A DNA stretch of 64,000 nt from Paenibacillus sp. FSL H7-0326 (GTDB taxonomy: Bacteria > Bacillota > Bacilli > Paenibacillales > Paenibacillaceae). Shown here one piece after another: positions 16,782 to 25,571 of this stretch. The position numbers and the translations under genes were made by a program. The stretch lies in the NCBI RefSeq assembly GCF_001955535.1, contig NZ_MPVN01000002.1, positions 62,001-126,000 on the forward strand, written 5' to 3'. Every line of letters starts with the position of its first letter. Positions within the stretch are counted from its first letter, which is position 1. The notes below the pieces were generated by a model. The model saw only the letters and a program-made list of their open reading frames with translations, did no database searches and was not told the DNA's origin.

Positions 16782-19082
16782 TTACTCAGCAGTTATTATA
16801 TACTTATCGCCCTTTACAGTCGGTAACTCTAATAAATTCCCAACGCGTTCTGCCGGCAATTCTCTTCCATCTGGTGAAGTAATACGGATGAGGAAATCCG
16901 AGTATATGCGAAGCTTCTCTCCACAATCCGAAGTAATTACGCCGTTAGTCAGTTTATGCTCCTTCCATTCCATATCTACGGTGAAGCCTCCTCTTGCGCG
17001 GAGCCCTGTTACACTCCCTTGCTCCCAAGCTTGTGGCAAGGCCGGAAGAATTCGAATACCATCAAGATGACTTTGCAGCAGCATTTCGGCAATTCCAGCA
17101 GCAGCGCCAAAGTTGCCGTCAATCTGAAATGGAGGGTGATTGTCAAACAAGTTAGGAAGTGTTGATTTCCTCAGCAGCTCTCTTGTATGATAGTAAGCCT
17201 GGTCTCCGTCCAACAAACGAGCCCAAAAATTAATAATCCACGCCCTGCTCCATCCCGTATGTCCTCCTCCATTCTCCAATCGTCTATGAAGTGTTATCCT
17301 GGCCGCATCTGCTAGTTCCGGTGTAGAATCGGGACGAATCGTCGTTCCCGGATGAAGAGCAAACAGATGTGAGATGTGTCTGTGTCCAGGATCTTGTTCT
17401 TCATAATCCACTAGCCACTCCTGCAGTTGACCATATTTGCCTACCTTCATATCAGGTAGACGAGAAATGATCATGGCCCATTCCTCACGGCGATTCTCAT
17501 CCGTGCTCAGCAATTTACTGGCCTCAATACAGGCATTCAATAGCTCCGTTAAAATTTGAGTGTCCATAGAAGGACCATAGCATAGTGTACCTGACTCTCC
17601 ATTCGGCAGCTCATAACGATTCTCAGGTGAGACGGAGGGATTGGTCACAAGATACCCTTCAGGACTTTCGACGAGAAAGTCTTGAAAAAACAAGGCAGCC
17701 TCTTTCATGGTTTCATATGCTTGTTCCAAGAATACTGGATCAGGGTTAAATTTATAGTGTTCCCATAGATGAAGCGTCAACCAAGCGCCGCCCATAACCC
17801 ATTGTGTAGCGGGTGGATAAATATCCTGCGGCGCGGTATCAGCCCAAATATCGGTATTATGGTGAGCAACAAACCCACGGCAGCCATACATTTTCTGTGC
17901 TGTTACACGGCCGTTCGCCCTCATTCGTTCTATCAATTCAAACAAAGGTTGATGACATTCTGCAAGATTACAGCTCTCCGCTGGCCAATAATTCATCTGG
18001 GTATTAATATTAATCGTAAACTTACTGTCCCAAGGCGGAGACATCGAATCATTCCATATCCCTTGCAGGTTGGCTGGCAGTGATCCAGGACGGCTGCTAG
18101 AAATAAGCAAATATCGCCCAAAGTGAAAATGTAACGCGTATAGACCCTTATCCTCCCCTCCTGATTGCAGCCTTTCCAGCCGTTTATTTACGGGTTCAAC
18201 AGAAGGCGATTCGGAGGGCTTTCCAAGGTTAAGCTGCACTCTATTAAACAAATGCTGATAATCCTGAATATGTGTTTCTTTTAAGAGATTAAATTCCTTA
18301 GCTGCGGCCTGATTCAACAGCTCGTAGCATTGCTTCTTTGGGTCCTTGAAACGAAAAGTGCTCGCGACAGCGAGGAGGATAACAACCTCATCTGCCTGAT
18401 CTATCATCAGATGCTCACCCACTACCCTAACGGTTCCACCGACAGGGATGGCTTTGGCAGCCGCGCTATAAACGAGCCCCTCCCTTCCACCGCAATCATT
18501 TGTCATAACAAGCGTATCCGTTCCATACCGATGAGACTCATCCATATGCTTGCCGTTTTTCCGGTCGAACCAGGAAGTGAGCGACAATGCACCAGGGCGG
18601 CCCGCTTCAAGTCTTATCATCATCACCTGATCCGGATAACTGCAAAATACCTCCCGTCGATAGGTAATTCCACCGTATTCATAGGTTGTGACGGTCACCG
18701 CTTTTTCTAAATCGAGTTCTCTGCGATAATTGGACAGCTCCCCTTCAGGATGATCAAAATGAATGAAAAAGTCCCCCGCCGTTAAGTAATGCCTCTGACT
18801 GCGTGGTGTTCCGGAAAAGGCGGCTTCTGATAAACGATGGGCTTCTTTCAGTTTTCCCTCAAACAGTAACTCGCGAATACGAGGGAGGTTTTCTAGAGCA
18901 TCCGGGTTGTTTCGATCTCTAGGTCCTCCATACCAGATCGAATCCTCGTTAAATTGGATTTGCTCCTCTTCAACGAATCCAAACACCATACCTCCTAATC
19001 TTCCATTCCCGATCGGAAGGGCTTCATTCCAGTTTTGAGCTGGTTTGTCGTACCATAGCATCGTTTCGGCAGATAAAGACAT
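16782..19082 (-). CDS. Glycoside hydrolase family 95 (alpha-L-fucosidase/galactosidase)
   Basis: A 766-residue GH95 enzyme; family members are inverting 1,2-alpha-L-fucosidases, with some alpha-L-galactosidases. The N-terminal beta-domain contains the diagnostic [15 protein letters not shown] and [12 protein letters not shown] blocks; the (alpha/alpha)6 catalytic domain contains [43 protein letters not shown] and [17 protein letters not shown]; the [16 protein letters not shown] block is near the C-terminal domain. No signal peptide is visible, so it probably acts on imported oligosaccharides. ATG follows AGGAGG by eight bases. It starts about 60 bases after the dehydrogenase gene, and together with the lost binding protein upstream suggests a locus for L-fucose- or L-galactose-containing glycans. 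Confidence 0.92.
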   Translation of the reverse strand: MSLSAETMLWYDKPAQNWNEALPIGNGRLGGMVFGFVEEEQIQFNEDSIWYGGPRDRNNPDALENLPRIRELLFEGKLKEAHRLSEAAFSGTPRSQRHYLTAGDFFIHFDHPEGELSNYRRELDLEKAVTVTTYEYGGITYRREVFCSYPDQVMMIRLEAGRPGALSLTSWFDRKNGKHMDESHRYGTDTLVMTNDCGGREGLVYSAAAKAIPVGGTVRVVGEHLMIDQADEVVILLAVASTFRFKDPKKQCYELLNQAAAKEFNLLKETHIQDYQHLFNRVQLNLGKPSESPSVEPVNKRLERLQSGGEDKGLYALHFHFGRYLLISSSRPGSLPANLQGIWNDSMSPPWDSKFTININTQMNYWPAESCNLAECHQPLFELIERMRANGRVTAQKMYGCRGFVAHHNTDIWADTAPQDIYPPATQWVMGGAWLTLHLWEHYKFNPDPVFLEQAYETMKEAALFFQDFLVESPEGYLVTNPSVSPENRYELPNGESGTLCYGPSMDTQILTELLNACIEASKLLSTDENRREEWAMIISRLPDMKVGKYGQLQEWLVDYEEQDPGHRHISHLFALHPGTTIRPDSTPELADAARITLHRRLENGGGHTGWSRAWIINFWARLLDGDQAYYHTRELLRKSTLPNLFDNHPPFQIDGNFGAAAGIAEMLLQSHLDGIRILPALPQAWEQGSVTGLRARGGFTVDMEWKEHKLTNGVITSDCGEKLRIYSDFLIRITSPDGRELPAERVGNLLELPTVKGDKYIITAE

Positions 19083-19145
19083 GTGATTCCTCCTGAAATA
19101 TAGGTCATTTATATAATTTATACTTTAGCTGCAATCGACTTCCAT

Positions 19146-20165
19146 CTATAATTCCACTACGGCTTTAATCACTTTGGATTCAGGCTTTAGCCACTCATCA
19201 AACAAATAAGCCATCTCTTCTAACGGAGCGCGATGGGTAATGTACTGATCCATATCGATCCTGCCTGTGGAAATGGTCTTGATGACGTGAGCGAAATCCT
19301 CTTTTGTTGCATTCCGGCTACCCATAATGGTTAGTTCTCGTTTATGAAACTCTGGGTCGTTGAATGTGATATTGCCCTTAACGAGACCTACATATATCAA
19401 AGTCCCGCCATGAGCAGTATAATCGAAGGCATTTGTCATAGATGTCACATTACCCGTTGCATCGATGACGATGGGTGCAAGCTCTCCTGCCGTTAACTTT
19501 GAGACCTGCTCAAGTAGATCCTCCTCTGCTGCGTTAATGGTAAGATCGACCTTAGCCCAGGAGCGGCAAAAGGCTAATCGTTCCTTGTTTACATCCATAG
19601 CTATGACTCTTGCTCCTGCCTCTTTTGCAAGTGCCATGACACCAAGTCCGATCGGTCCGCCTCCAATAACCAGGACTGCTGCACCTTGAGAAATTCCGGC
19701 TCGGCGAACCGCATGAGCACCAATAGCCAGCGGCTCGATCATCGCTGTCTGATCCAGTGATAATCCTTCTGTCTTTAATAAATGTGATATCGGAACCTTA
19801 ATTCTTTCTCGCATACCGCCGTCAACATGTACTCCCAACACTTGAAGCTGCATGCAGCAGTTGGTTCTGCCAGATCTGCAGGCTATGCAATGATTACAGT
19901 GTAAATAAGGAATAATGCTAACTTGGTCTCCTGGTAATATGCCTTGATCACGGTTGCTAATCTTTGTGACGATTCCAGCCAGTTCATGTCCTAAGATGCG
20001 CGGATATTCAAAAAAAGGCTGGTTCCCTTTATAGGCGTGCAGGTCGGTACCGCAAATACCGACCCGCTTTATTTCAATCACTGCTTCATCCTGCCCCGGT
20101 TCTGGCTCCGGTAAATCTGTAGCATAACGAAATGTTCCGATTTGTTCGCAAAGGATACCTCTCAT
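19146..20165 (-). CDS. Zinc-dependent dehydrogenase, L-galactonate-5-dehydrogenase-like
   Basis: Medium-chain zinc dehydrogenase of 339 residues with catalytic-zinc motifs VGICGTDLHAYKGNQPFF and GHELAG, structural-zinc cysteines in CNHCIACRSGRTNCC, and the nucleotide site VIGGGPIGLG near residue 170. NQPFFEYPRILGHE, EPLAIGAHAVRR and DPEFHKRELTIMGSRNAT closely resemble LgoD-type L-galactonate dehydrogenases, though the same pattern occurs in other sugar-acid dehydrogenases. The downstream GH95 gene fits, since GH95 enzymes can release L-galactose or L-fucose. The 5' neighbour is a degenerate sugar-binding-protein gene. A cre-like site lies about 30 bases upstream, hinting at carbon catabolite control. 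Exact substrate is inferred. Confidence 0.8.
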   Translation of the reverse strand: MRGILCEQIGTFRYATDLPEPEPGQDEAVIEIKRVGICGTDLHAYKGNQPFFEYPRILGHELAGIVTKISNRDQGILPGDQVSIIPYLHCNHCIACRSGRTNCCMQLQVLGVHVDGGMRERIKVPISHLLKTEGLSLDQTAMIEPLAIGAHAVRRAGISQGAAVLVIGGGPIGLGVMALAKEAGARVIAMDVNKERLAFCRSWAKVDLTINAAEEDLLEQVSKLTAGELAPIVIDATGNVTSMTNAFDYTAHGGTLIYVGLVKGNITFNDPEFHKRELTIMGSRNATKEDFAHVIKTISTGRIDMDQYITHRAPLEEMAYLFDEWLKPESKVIKAVVEL

Positions 20166-20191
20166 TCTTCATTTCCCCTCCCGACTCTCAA

Positions 20192-20205
20192 TGAATGCGG
20201 TTACA
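20192..20205. promoter_or_regulatory. cre-like site before the sugar dehydrogenase gene
   Basis: TGAATGCGGTTACA matches the CcpA consensus TGWNANCGNTNWCA except at one position. It lies 27-40 bases upstream of the dehydrogenase start, a position consistent with catabolite repression of the sugar locus. Weak sites like this occur by chance. Confidence 0.35.
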
Positions 20206-20269
20206 ATTAAATGTTTATTCCTATTCAAATATTCGCGGGAAGGACCTCCATTGCCTTCTTCGGTAACTC

Positions 20270-20434
20270 TTATTTTGTATTCTCGTAGGATTCTTTATAT
20301 TCTGCTGTCATTTGATCTCCGGCGCTCGTTCTCCATCTTTCAACCTCGGCCTTCCAAGCTGCTTCCTCAATTTGCCCCATGATAAACATGGTTTGGGCAT
20401 CTGTAATGATATCTACTCCAATTCTCCACCTCGT
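20270..20434 (-). pseudogene. Degenerate C-terminus of a sugar ABC transporter binding protein
   Basis: An open stretch of about 54 codons without a start, bounded upstream by a stop, reads VDIITDAQTMFIMGQIEE, then AAWKAEVERWRTSAGDQM, and ends SYENTK. The pattern of a conserved MG followed by W..EV.RW...GG/AGD is what one sees at the C-terminus of extracellular sugar-binding lipoproteins (SBP_bac_1-like). The rest of the gene and any permeases are missing. It precedes the dehydrogenase and GH95 genes on the same strand, where a transporter gene would be expected. Identification rests on a short similarity pattern and is moderately confident. Confidence 0.5.
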
Positions 20435-20497
20435 TCATGTGGTGTAACAGATTTGTCTCTTTTTATCTATCCTAAATATGTATAATCGTCTATAGAC

Positions 20498-20530
20498 GAA
20501 AAAAAGAGCCGCCCTGACGTGGGCAGCTCT
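20498..20530 (-). terminator. Terminator after the duplicated-domain secreted protein gene
   Basis: Minus strand: 10-bp stem AGAGCTGCCC/GGGCGGCTCT (one mismatch), six-base loop and a run of seven T residues. Between this and the dehydrogenase start lie only the pseudogene remnant and the cre-like site. Confidence 0.85.
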
Positions 20531-20561
20531 GTAATATCTGTCATGCATTTCATCATTTTCA

Positions 20562-22511
20562 TTAAGGATTAGCAGTAATCCAATAATCGTAGGAATGAAC
20601 AACATACCCTTGGTAAGCTTCATAGTTAGCAAGCAAATCCGGTAATTTAGCAAGCTCTTCTTCCATGTAAGCTTCTCCTTCTTCATAGAAGGTAATATGA
20701 TCGCCTTCATGGCTTTGTTTCATCTCAACAGAGACGAGAAGCGGCTTACCTAAACGGTCTGCAATCTCCATTTCTCGTGCTGCAACTGCTGCTATCCCGT
20801 TTGATCCCTCTGCGGTATCACGGAAGGCCATGAGTGAAATATGATCAAGTGTCTGAATCATCCATTCGCTAACCGTCATATTTTTCCCTGGAAGCTCATA
20901 TGCGTCAAGCCATACAGCAAGATCGGCACTCGTCTCCAGATCAGAATTTCTTTTGGTTTCTTGTGCAAAGTATTCCATATTTGCAGCCCATTCTGTAAGT
21001 ACACGGTCACGATCAATATGCCAGGCTTCATTTGTATACGGCTCTACATCAACATGGATACCATGGAATTTCTCCTGCTCCGAAGCATGCTGATTATATT
21101 CCTTAACATAATTGATTAACCGGGTAATACGAGGTCGGTTCTCTTCAAGCCCCCATATCGGATGGCCTCCCATTGCATGAACCTCAATCCCCATGGCTGC
21201 TGCCTGGCTGACAAAATTTCGATACAGCTCAAACGGCTGCTCCAGATCAAGTCTTACATACAAATAATTTATATTTTTCTCTTCTACAAATTCGAGCACG
21301 CGTTCACTGTCATGAATCACTTGCTCTGCTTGCCAAATGTACGTCCCACGAATAGAGCCCTGCTCAGGCTCCGGTGTTGGCTCAGGTTCCGGCGTTGGCT
21401 CAGGTTCCGGCGTTGGCTCAGGTTCTGGCGTTGGCTCAGGTTCCGGCGTTGGCTCAGGTTCCGGCGTTGGCTCAGGTTCTGGCGTTGGCTCAGGTTCCGG
21501 CGTTGGCTCAGGTTCTGGCGTTGGCTCAGGCTCCGGTGTTGGCTCAGGTTCCGGCGTTGGCTCAGGTTCCGGCGTTGGCTCAGGTTCTGGCGTTGGCTCA
21601 GGTTCTGGCGTTGGCTCAGGTTCTGTACCGTTTTCGCTAAGGTTAGACCAATACACATAATCATGCACCGCTACGCCGGCAAAATTGCGGTATTCCTGCA
21701 GTGATAATGACACCTCGTTAAGTACAGCTTCCATTTCTTCCGCTGATTTGCCTGCAAATGAGGTGTACTCTTCACCTGGCATCGGTTTTGTGTTTACAGC
21801 GACAACCATCTTCGCATCATAAGCTTCCGACCATTCCATCTCTTGCTCAATCACATGAGAAATGCTGTCGTCACCCATCGCTTTATCACGGTAAGCCATT
21901 AAAGTTATTTGATCAAACCTGCTCATGAACCATTGAATTAGCGGCGTATCGGTCTCAGGCACTTCATATTGGTCATACCAAAAAGGCAGATCAATGGCAC
22001 TGATTAGGGAAGCATCCTGATTCGCAATGTCTAAAAACAGCTCAAGATTGGTTAAATAGGATTGAATGACAGGCTCGCTGTCTTCGCTCCAATCATTCAG
22101 GACATAGGGTTCAATATCAAGATGAATTCCTGCAAACTGTTCCGATTCCTCAGATTCAGCATTGTAATCAACAACCCAGTTAGCAAATTGAAGCAGCCGT
22201 TCTCTTCCACCTTCTGTCGCCCAGTAAGGATGGCCTGCGAGTGCATCAACCTTGATTCCCCGCTCCTGAGCATTTCGTACAAAGGTCTGGTACATTTCCT
22301 CTGGCTGATTCATATCAATTCTTAAGTAAATATGATCAATATTTTGATTGTCGGCATATTCCAGTACATCTTGGCCGCCATCTGCAATGGTCTCTGCCTG
22401 CCATAACCATGTTGCCCGCGTAGATGAATTTGTCGATTCAAAAGCAGTCATAAATATAACACTTATGAATAAGACAACCCATAATAAACCGCGGGATTGA
22501 TTGCGTATCAT
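20562..22511 (-). CDS. Secreted protein with two TIM-barrel-like domains and a PEPTPE linker
   Basis: A 649-residue exported protein. An N-terminal basic-hydrophobic segment ([17 protein letters not shown]) is the signal or anchor. Two homologous domains follow, at about residues 32-290 and 400-645, joined by about 87 residues of EPEPTP repeats. Both domains share the order [84 protein letters not shown] and a C-terminal VHDYVYW/VHSYDYW. The DxE motif after a beta strand resembles the GH18/GH25-like catalytic strand of TIM-barrel glycosidases, but I do not recognise a characterised family. The chosen ATG (MIRNQS) has GGAGGGAGG just upstream. It appears monocistronic. Function is unknown; a surface hydrolase is a guess. 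Confidence 0.8.
   Translation of the reverse strand: MIRNQSRGLLWVVLFISVIFMTAFESTNSSTRATWLWQAETIADGGQDVLEYADNQNIDHIYLRIDMNQPEEMYQTFVRNAQERGIKVDALAGHPYWATEGGRERLLQFANWVVDYNAESEESEQFAGIHLDIEPYVLNDWSEDSEPVIQSYLTNLELFLDIANQDASLISAIDLPFWYDQYEVPETDTPLIQWFMSRFDQITLMAYRDKAMGDDSISHVIEQEMEWSEAYDAKMVVAVNTKPMPGEEYTSFAGKSAEEMEAVLNEVSLSLQEYRNFAGVAVHDYVYWSNLSENGTEPEPTPEPEPTPEPEPTPEPEPTPEPEPTPEPEPTPEPEPTPEPEPTPEPEPTPEPEPTPEPEPTPEPEPTPEPEPTPEPEPTPEPEQGSIRGTYIWQAEQVIHDSERVLEFVEEKNINYLYVRLDLEQPFELYRNFVSQAAAMGIEVHAMGGHPIWGLEENRPRITRLINYVKEYNQHASEQEKFHGIHVDVEPYTNEAWHIDRDRVLTEWAANMEYFAQETKRNSDLETSADLAVWLDAYELPGKNMTVSEWMIQTLDHISLMAFRDTAEGSNGIAAVAAREMEIADRLGKPLLVSVEMKQSHEGDHITFYEEGEAYMEEELAKLPDLLANYEAYQGYVVHSYDYWITANP
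21363..21623 (-). repeat. In-frame 18-bp tandem repeat encoding EPEPTP (about 14.5 copies)
   Basis: 261 bases made of an 18-bp unit, with only synonymous or near-synonymous differences between copies (for example GGCTCAGGTTCCGGCGTT versus the GGTTCTGG variants). It encodes the Pro-rich linker between the two domains of the secreted protein. The near-identity of units indicates recent expansion, so copy number probably varies between strains. Because the unit is a multiple of three without stops, other frames are also open here, but those are artefacts. Confidence 0.95.
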
Positions 22512-22569
22512 ATCCTCCCTCCAATTCTCCTCTCTTTTTTGAACCAACGCTATTATAGCAGTGGACAAA

Positions 22570-22611
22570 AGTAAAAGAATGAGCCCAGGTGCTCAACTTG
22601 GGCTCATTCTT
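22570..22611 (-). terminator. Terminator after the SDR gene
   Basis: Minus strand: 12-bp stem AGAATGAGCCCA/TGGGCTCATTCT with an 11-base loop, followed by TTTACTTTT. Confidence 0.8.
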
Positions 22612-22655
22612 CTATATTCGGTCTTTAGCCTGATTATTCGATTCCAGTCCCAGGA

Positions 22656-23405
22656 TTAGGGCTCATATATCATTTTTCTTGTCATACCGCCATCAATGAC
22701 CAGGTTCTCGCCAGTTACAAAATCATTGTCAGGTGCCGTTAAAAATAAACAAGCTCTTGCAATATCCTCCGGCTTGCCAACTCTTTGCGACGGATGCTGG
22801 ACATGATCTATTTCTCTAAGTTTACTGTAGTCTCCTTTTTCAATCCATCCCGGACTAATACTATTGACCCGAATCCGTTTATCTGCCAGTGAAACAGCCA
22901 TCGCATGAGTCAGTGCAACAATAGCTCCTTTGGAAGCAGCATAGGCTTCAGAGTTCGGCTCGGACATCGTCGCTCTCGTGGAGGCCATATTGATTACAGC
23001 ACCGCCCTGTTTATTATTCCCCATATATTTAGCCGCTTCTCTTGTCGTTAAAAAACAGCTGCGAACATTGGTGTTCATGACATCATCCCATTCATTCAGG
23101 GACAATTCAAGCGGAGACTTCCAGATGCCATAACCTGCGTTGTTAATCAGGATATCGATCTTCCCATATTCCCGCATGGCTGTATTCATTAAATGTACAA
23201 TTGCTTCTTCAGACCTAACATCGCAGGCAACAAATATGGCAGTTTCACCTTTTTGACGAATGGCTGCGGCTGCCGCGGCCCCTTTTTCTTCATTTTGATC
23301 GGCAAGGACCACCTTCGCTCCCTGCTCAGCGTATGCTTCAGCTACAACTTTACCAATACCTTGCGCTGCGCCTGTAACGATGACGACATCATCTTTGAAT
23401 TTCAT
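22656..23405 (-). CDS. Short-chain dehydrogenase/reductase (SDR)
   Basis: Classical SDR oxidoreductase of 249 residues, NAD(P)-dependent and cytosolic. It has the glycine-rich cofactor site TGAAQGIG near residue 11, the ILINNAGYG strand near 85, the catalytic Ser in INMASTRA, YAASKGA with catalytic Tyr and Lys near 155, and NSISPGWIEKG after that. The C-terminus VTGENLVIDGGMTRKM is typical of the glucose-dehydrogenase-like branch. An Asp following the glycine-rich loop (VVLADQNEE) suggests NAD preference. ATG follows AAGGAGAGG by five to eight bases. It is monocistronic. Substrate is unknown. Confidence 0.9.
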   Translation of the reverse strand: MKFKDDVVIVTGAAQGIGKVVAEAYAEQGAKVVLADQNEEKGAAAAAAIRQKGETAIFVACDVRSEEAIVHLMNTAMREYGKIDILINNAGYGIWKSPLELSLNEWDDVMNTNVRSCFLTTREAAKYMGNNKQGGAVINMASTRATMSEPNSEAYAASKGAIVALTHAMAVSLADKRIRVNSISPGWIEKGDYSKLREIDHVQHPSQRVGKPEDIARACLFLTAPDNDFVTGENLVIDGGMTRKMIYEP

Positions 23406-23583
23406 GATACCTCTCCTTACGACTAGAGATTAGAACCAGCTATAGTTCTCTGATAACAATATATTACACAATTTAAGTATTAACATATATCCGAATCAAT
23501 TTCTTAACGAAATATAAACAATCCCCCTAATAAAGAATAATTAATCCAGTATATCTCAATTGAAACGGTACAATTCAGCTGGA

Positions 23584-23612
23584 AAACAAAAAGCCGCCCC
23601 ATTGGGACGGCT
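23584..23612 (-). terminator. Terminator after the DUF2500 gene
   Basis: Minus strand: stem AGCCGTCCC/GGGGCGGCT (one mismatch) with a three-base loop and TTTTTGTTTT, about 14 bases after the stop. Confidence 0.8.
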
Positions 23613-23625
23613 GATCCTTCACATA

Positions 23626-24018
23626 CTAACCTCGAACACGTTCGGTATATACTCTGTTATAGCGCTTGAACCCGAGATATCTAGTCCCCTGAAAAGTAAG
23701 CTGGCCTTCATCGCCTTCAGAGCATAAACCATACTCATCTCCGCCAACCTTGAACTCAATCCGATCTCCACTGTCCACTTCGAATGTAATAAAATAGAGT
23801 GTCCGCGTATTCTGCCCTTCGCTTTGACTCTGCTGTGATACCTGAATCCTTCTTCCTGTAATTCTTGAAGAGACAGTCAATACCGGCTGCTTGTTGTTCC
23901 GTCCCCAAGCAAGGAGCTCTTTTCCCAGGGTCAATGCGATAATACCGAGAATCACGACAAATACCGCCGGGAATACCGTTCCGAAAAAATCAAACATCCA
24001 GAAAGATTCAAATCCCAT
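23626..24018 (-). CDS. DUF2500 domain membrane protein
   Basis: A 130-residue protein with one N-terminal membrane segment (FPAVFVVILGIIALTLG, about residues 15-32) and a soluble beta-rich domain. VLTVSSRITGRR, TLYFITFEVDSGDRIEF, and the EYGLCSEGDEGQLTFQGTRY block match DUF2500, a family of unknown function found in Firmicutes and enterics. The ATG has GGGAGGAGACGGC just upstream. It is monocistronic with its own terminator. Only the family assignment is claimed. Confidence 0.8.
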   Translation of the reverse strand: MGFESFWMFDFFGTVFPAVFVVILGIIALTLGKELLAWGRNNKQPVLTVSSRITGRRIQVSQQSQSEGQNTRTLYFITFEVDSGDRIEFKVGGDEYGLCSEGDEGQLTFQGTRYLGFKRYNRVYTERVRG

Positions 24019-24134
24019 GCCGTCTCCTCCCGTCCTCTAATTCTTGTCTGAAAATAACCGACTACTTGTTTATGTATATGCCGTAGTACGGTCAACTTGT
24101 CAGTTCGGGTAAGAAATACTTCATGGGATTAATC

Positions 24135-25400
24135 TTAAAGGACACTCCAACTGGTCCCGCCATCCATTGATTGCATTAATATTGATTTTTTCTCACTAGC
24201 ATTCTCAAGCAGCACCCACCCTACTTTAGGGCTTACGAACTGCAGCTTGACAACCTCAGGATATTCTACAAGCTTCTCTGAGAGAACTTCACTCACAGGC
24301 AGTCTGTCCCAATCTTCGCCTTGATTCCTCGTATGATAGACATAAGTGCCTTGCAATGCCCAGCCTTCAGACTCACTGACAAAAGTCGGATACAAATCCT
24401 TGTTCACCCCACTCTGTGAAGGCAGATTAAACTGGACATGCTCCCATATGGAGCCTCCATCTGTCGTAAACAGACCGCTGTACTGAACTCCGCTGCCTTC
24501 CGCACAGCCTAAAGGAAGATACAGTTTCTGATGGTCCGTACTTAAGCTCTCAATCTCGCCAAGAGAATAAGAAGAACAGGACTCATACAATGATGAGGAT
24601 CTGTTGAAATACGGCTCGTTAATAGACCAGGCTTTCCCCGCATTCTGGGTTAAATAAATCTTAGGAGCCCCAAGCTCCAGCACGGATACAACACCGCGCT
24701 CTCCGTCGATGAACTGCATACCCTCAGCATATCCGCGCAGCGGTATGGCATGATTCGTTTGCTGAAGCGGAGAACTTGTCATCACTTCAGACCAATTCAT
24801 TCCCCCGTCAAGCGTCGAGAATATTTTCTTCTCCTCTTTACCCGTACCAGCATTGTCACTTGTCATTAAGAAGCCTTCCTTAGCTGAAGCAAAGTGAAGC
24901 GCTGTTACCTTCTGAGTTTCCTCGAGCGAAGAAATCATCCAGCTCTCTCCACCATCATTTGTTCGCAGTACCACATTGTCAGTTCCATCTGTTCCGGAAC
25001 GAACAATCCACCCATTCATGCCATCCAGGAAAAAAATATCCTCTCCGTAAACTGGATTCGTCGCGAACTTCACATTAGATGAAGGAGAAATATTCGTCCA
25101 GGTCTCCCCATTGTCACGGGTATAATATAAACGAAGCTCGCTTCTCGTCACTCCCCAAGCCAGACCGCCATAACCATGGATTAGTTGAAAATCTGTTAAT
25201 CGTGTCTGAATTTGATATTTGTTTACTTCAGCGATTTCATAATTGCTAGGTTCAATAAGTGTTATCGTCTGGCCATCTTCCAGCTGCTCTTCCTTTACGA
25301 CTACTGGCTGAGCCTCCTCGGGTTCCGAAGATGTGCAAGCTGTCAGCGCAAGTGTGATCATAAGCATACATACTAGAGCCCGCTTTGTCGTTTCTCGCAT
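24135..25400 (-). CDS. Lipoprotein with YCF48/BNR-type beta-propeller repeats
   Basis: A 421-residue lipoprotein with an N-terminal signal and lipobox LTAC near residue 22. The rest is built of repeats with the Asp-box-like pattern (S/T)xDxGxTW: YTRDNGETWTN, RTNDGGESWMI, STLDGGMNWSE, TTDGGSIWEH, HTRNQGEDWD and SMDGGTSWSV, six or more copies typical of the sialidase/YCF48-like propeller fold. This fold usually mediates surface protein interaction or carbohydrate binding; photosystem assembly is not expected here. ATG with GAGGTGGAATAGC upstream. Monocistronic. Exact role unknown. Confidence 0.8.
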   Translation of the reverse strand: MRETTKRALVCMLMITLALTACTSSEPEEAQPVVVKEEQLEDGQTITLIEPSNYEIAEVNKYQIQTRLTDFQLIHGYGGLAWGVTRSELRLYYTRDNGETWTNISPSSNVKFATNPVYGEDIFFLDGMNGWIVRSGTDGTDNVVLRTNDGGESWMISSLEETQKVTALHFASAKEGFLMTSDNAGTGKEEKKIFSTLDGGMNWSEVMTSSPLQQTNHAIPLRGYAEGMQFIDGERGVVSVLELGAPKIYLTQNAGKAWSINEPYFNRSSSLYESCSSYSLGEIESLSTDHQKLYLPLGCAEGSGVQYSGLFTTDGGSIWEHVQFNLPSQSGVNKDLYPTFVSESEGWALQGTYVYHTRNQGEDWDRLPVSEVLSEKLVEYPEVVKLQFVSPKVGWVLLENASEKKSILMQSMDGGTSWSVL

Positions 25401-25514
25401 GCTATTCCACCTCTTTGTGCCTGTTAAGGCTGTCCTCTAAGTTAGACATTATAGCATACTTTATTTTGAATGAGAGTCAAAACTGTTACTTGTTCCTCTT
25501 TATTCTGTAATACA

Positions 25515-25548
25515 TTTCGCCCTCCTGATCTCTATCAGAAGGGCGAAA
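25515..25548 (-). terminator. Hairpin after the amino acid permease gene, probable terminator
   Basis: Minus strand: 15-bp stem TTTCGCCCTTCTGAT/ATCAGGAGGGCGAAA with one mismatch and a four-base loop. It is strong but followed by TGTATT rather than a T-run, so termination efficiency is uncertain. Confidence 0.6.
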
Positions 25549-25571
25549 ATGGTTGTACTTTATTCTTGTTA

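Noticed and set aside
21363..21623. Regular repeat resembling a CRISPR array
   Set aside because: Units are contiguous 18-mers without unique spacers and lie in frame within a coding region.
21317..21704. Long open frames on both strands through the proline-repeat region, resembling separate genes
   Set aside because: They arise because the 18-bp unit is a multiple of three with no stop in any frame; they lack ribosome binding sites and look like GS/GV or SQRQNL repeats.
24135..25400. Photosystem II assembly function from YCF48-like repeats
   Set aside because: The organism shows no sign of photosynthesis; the repeat fold is used widely in surface proteins.
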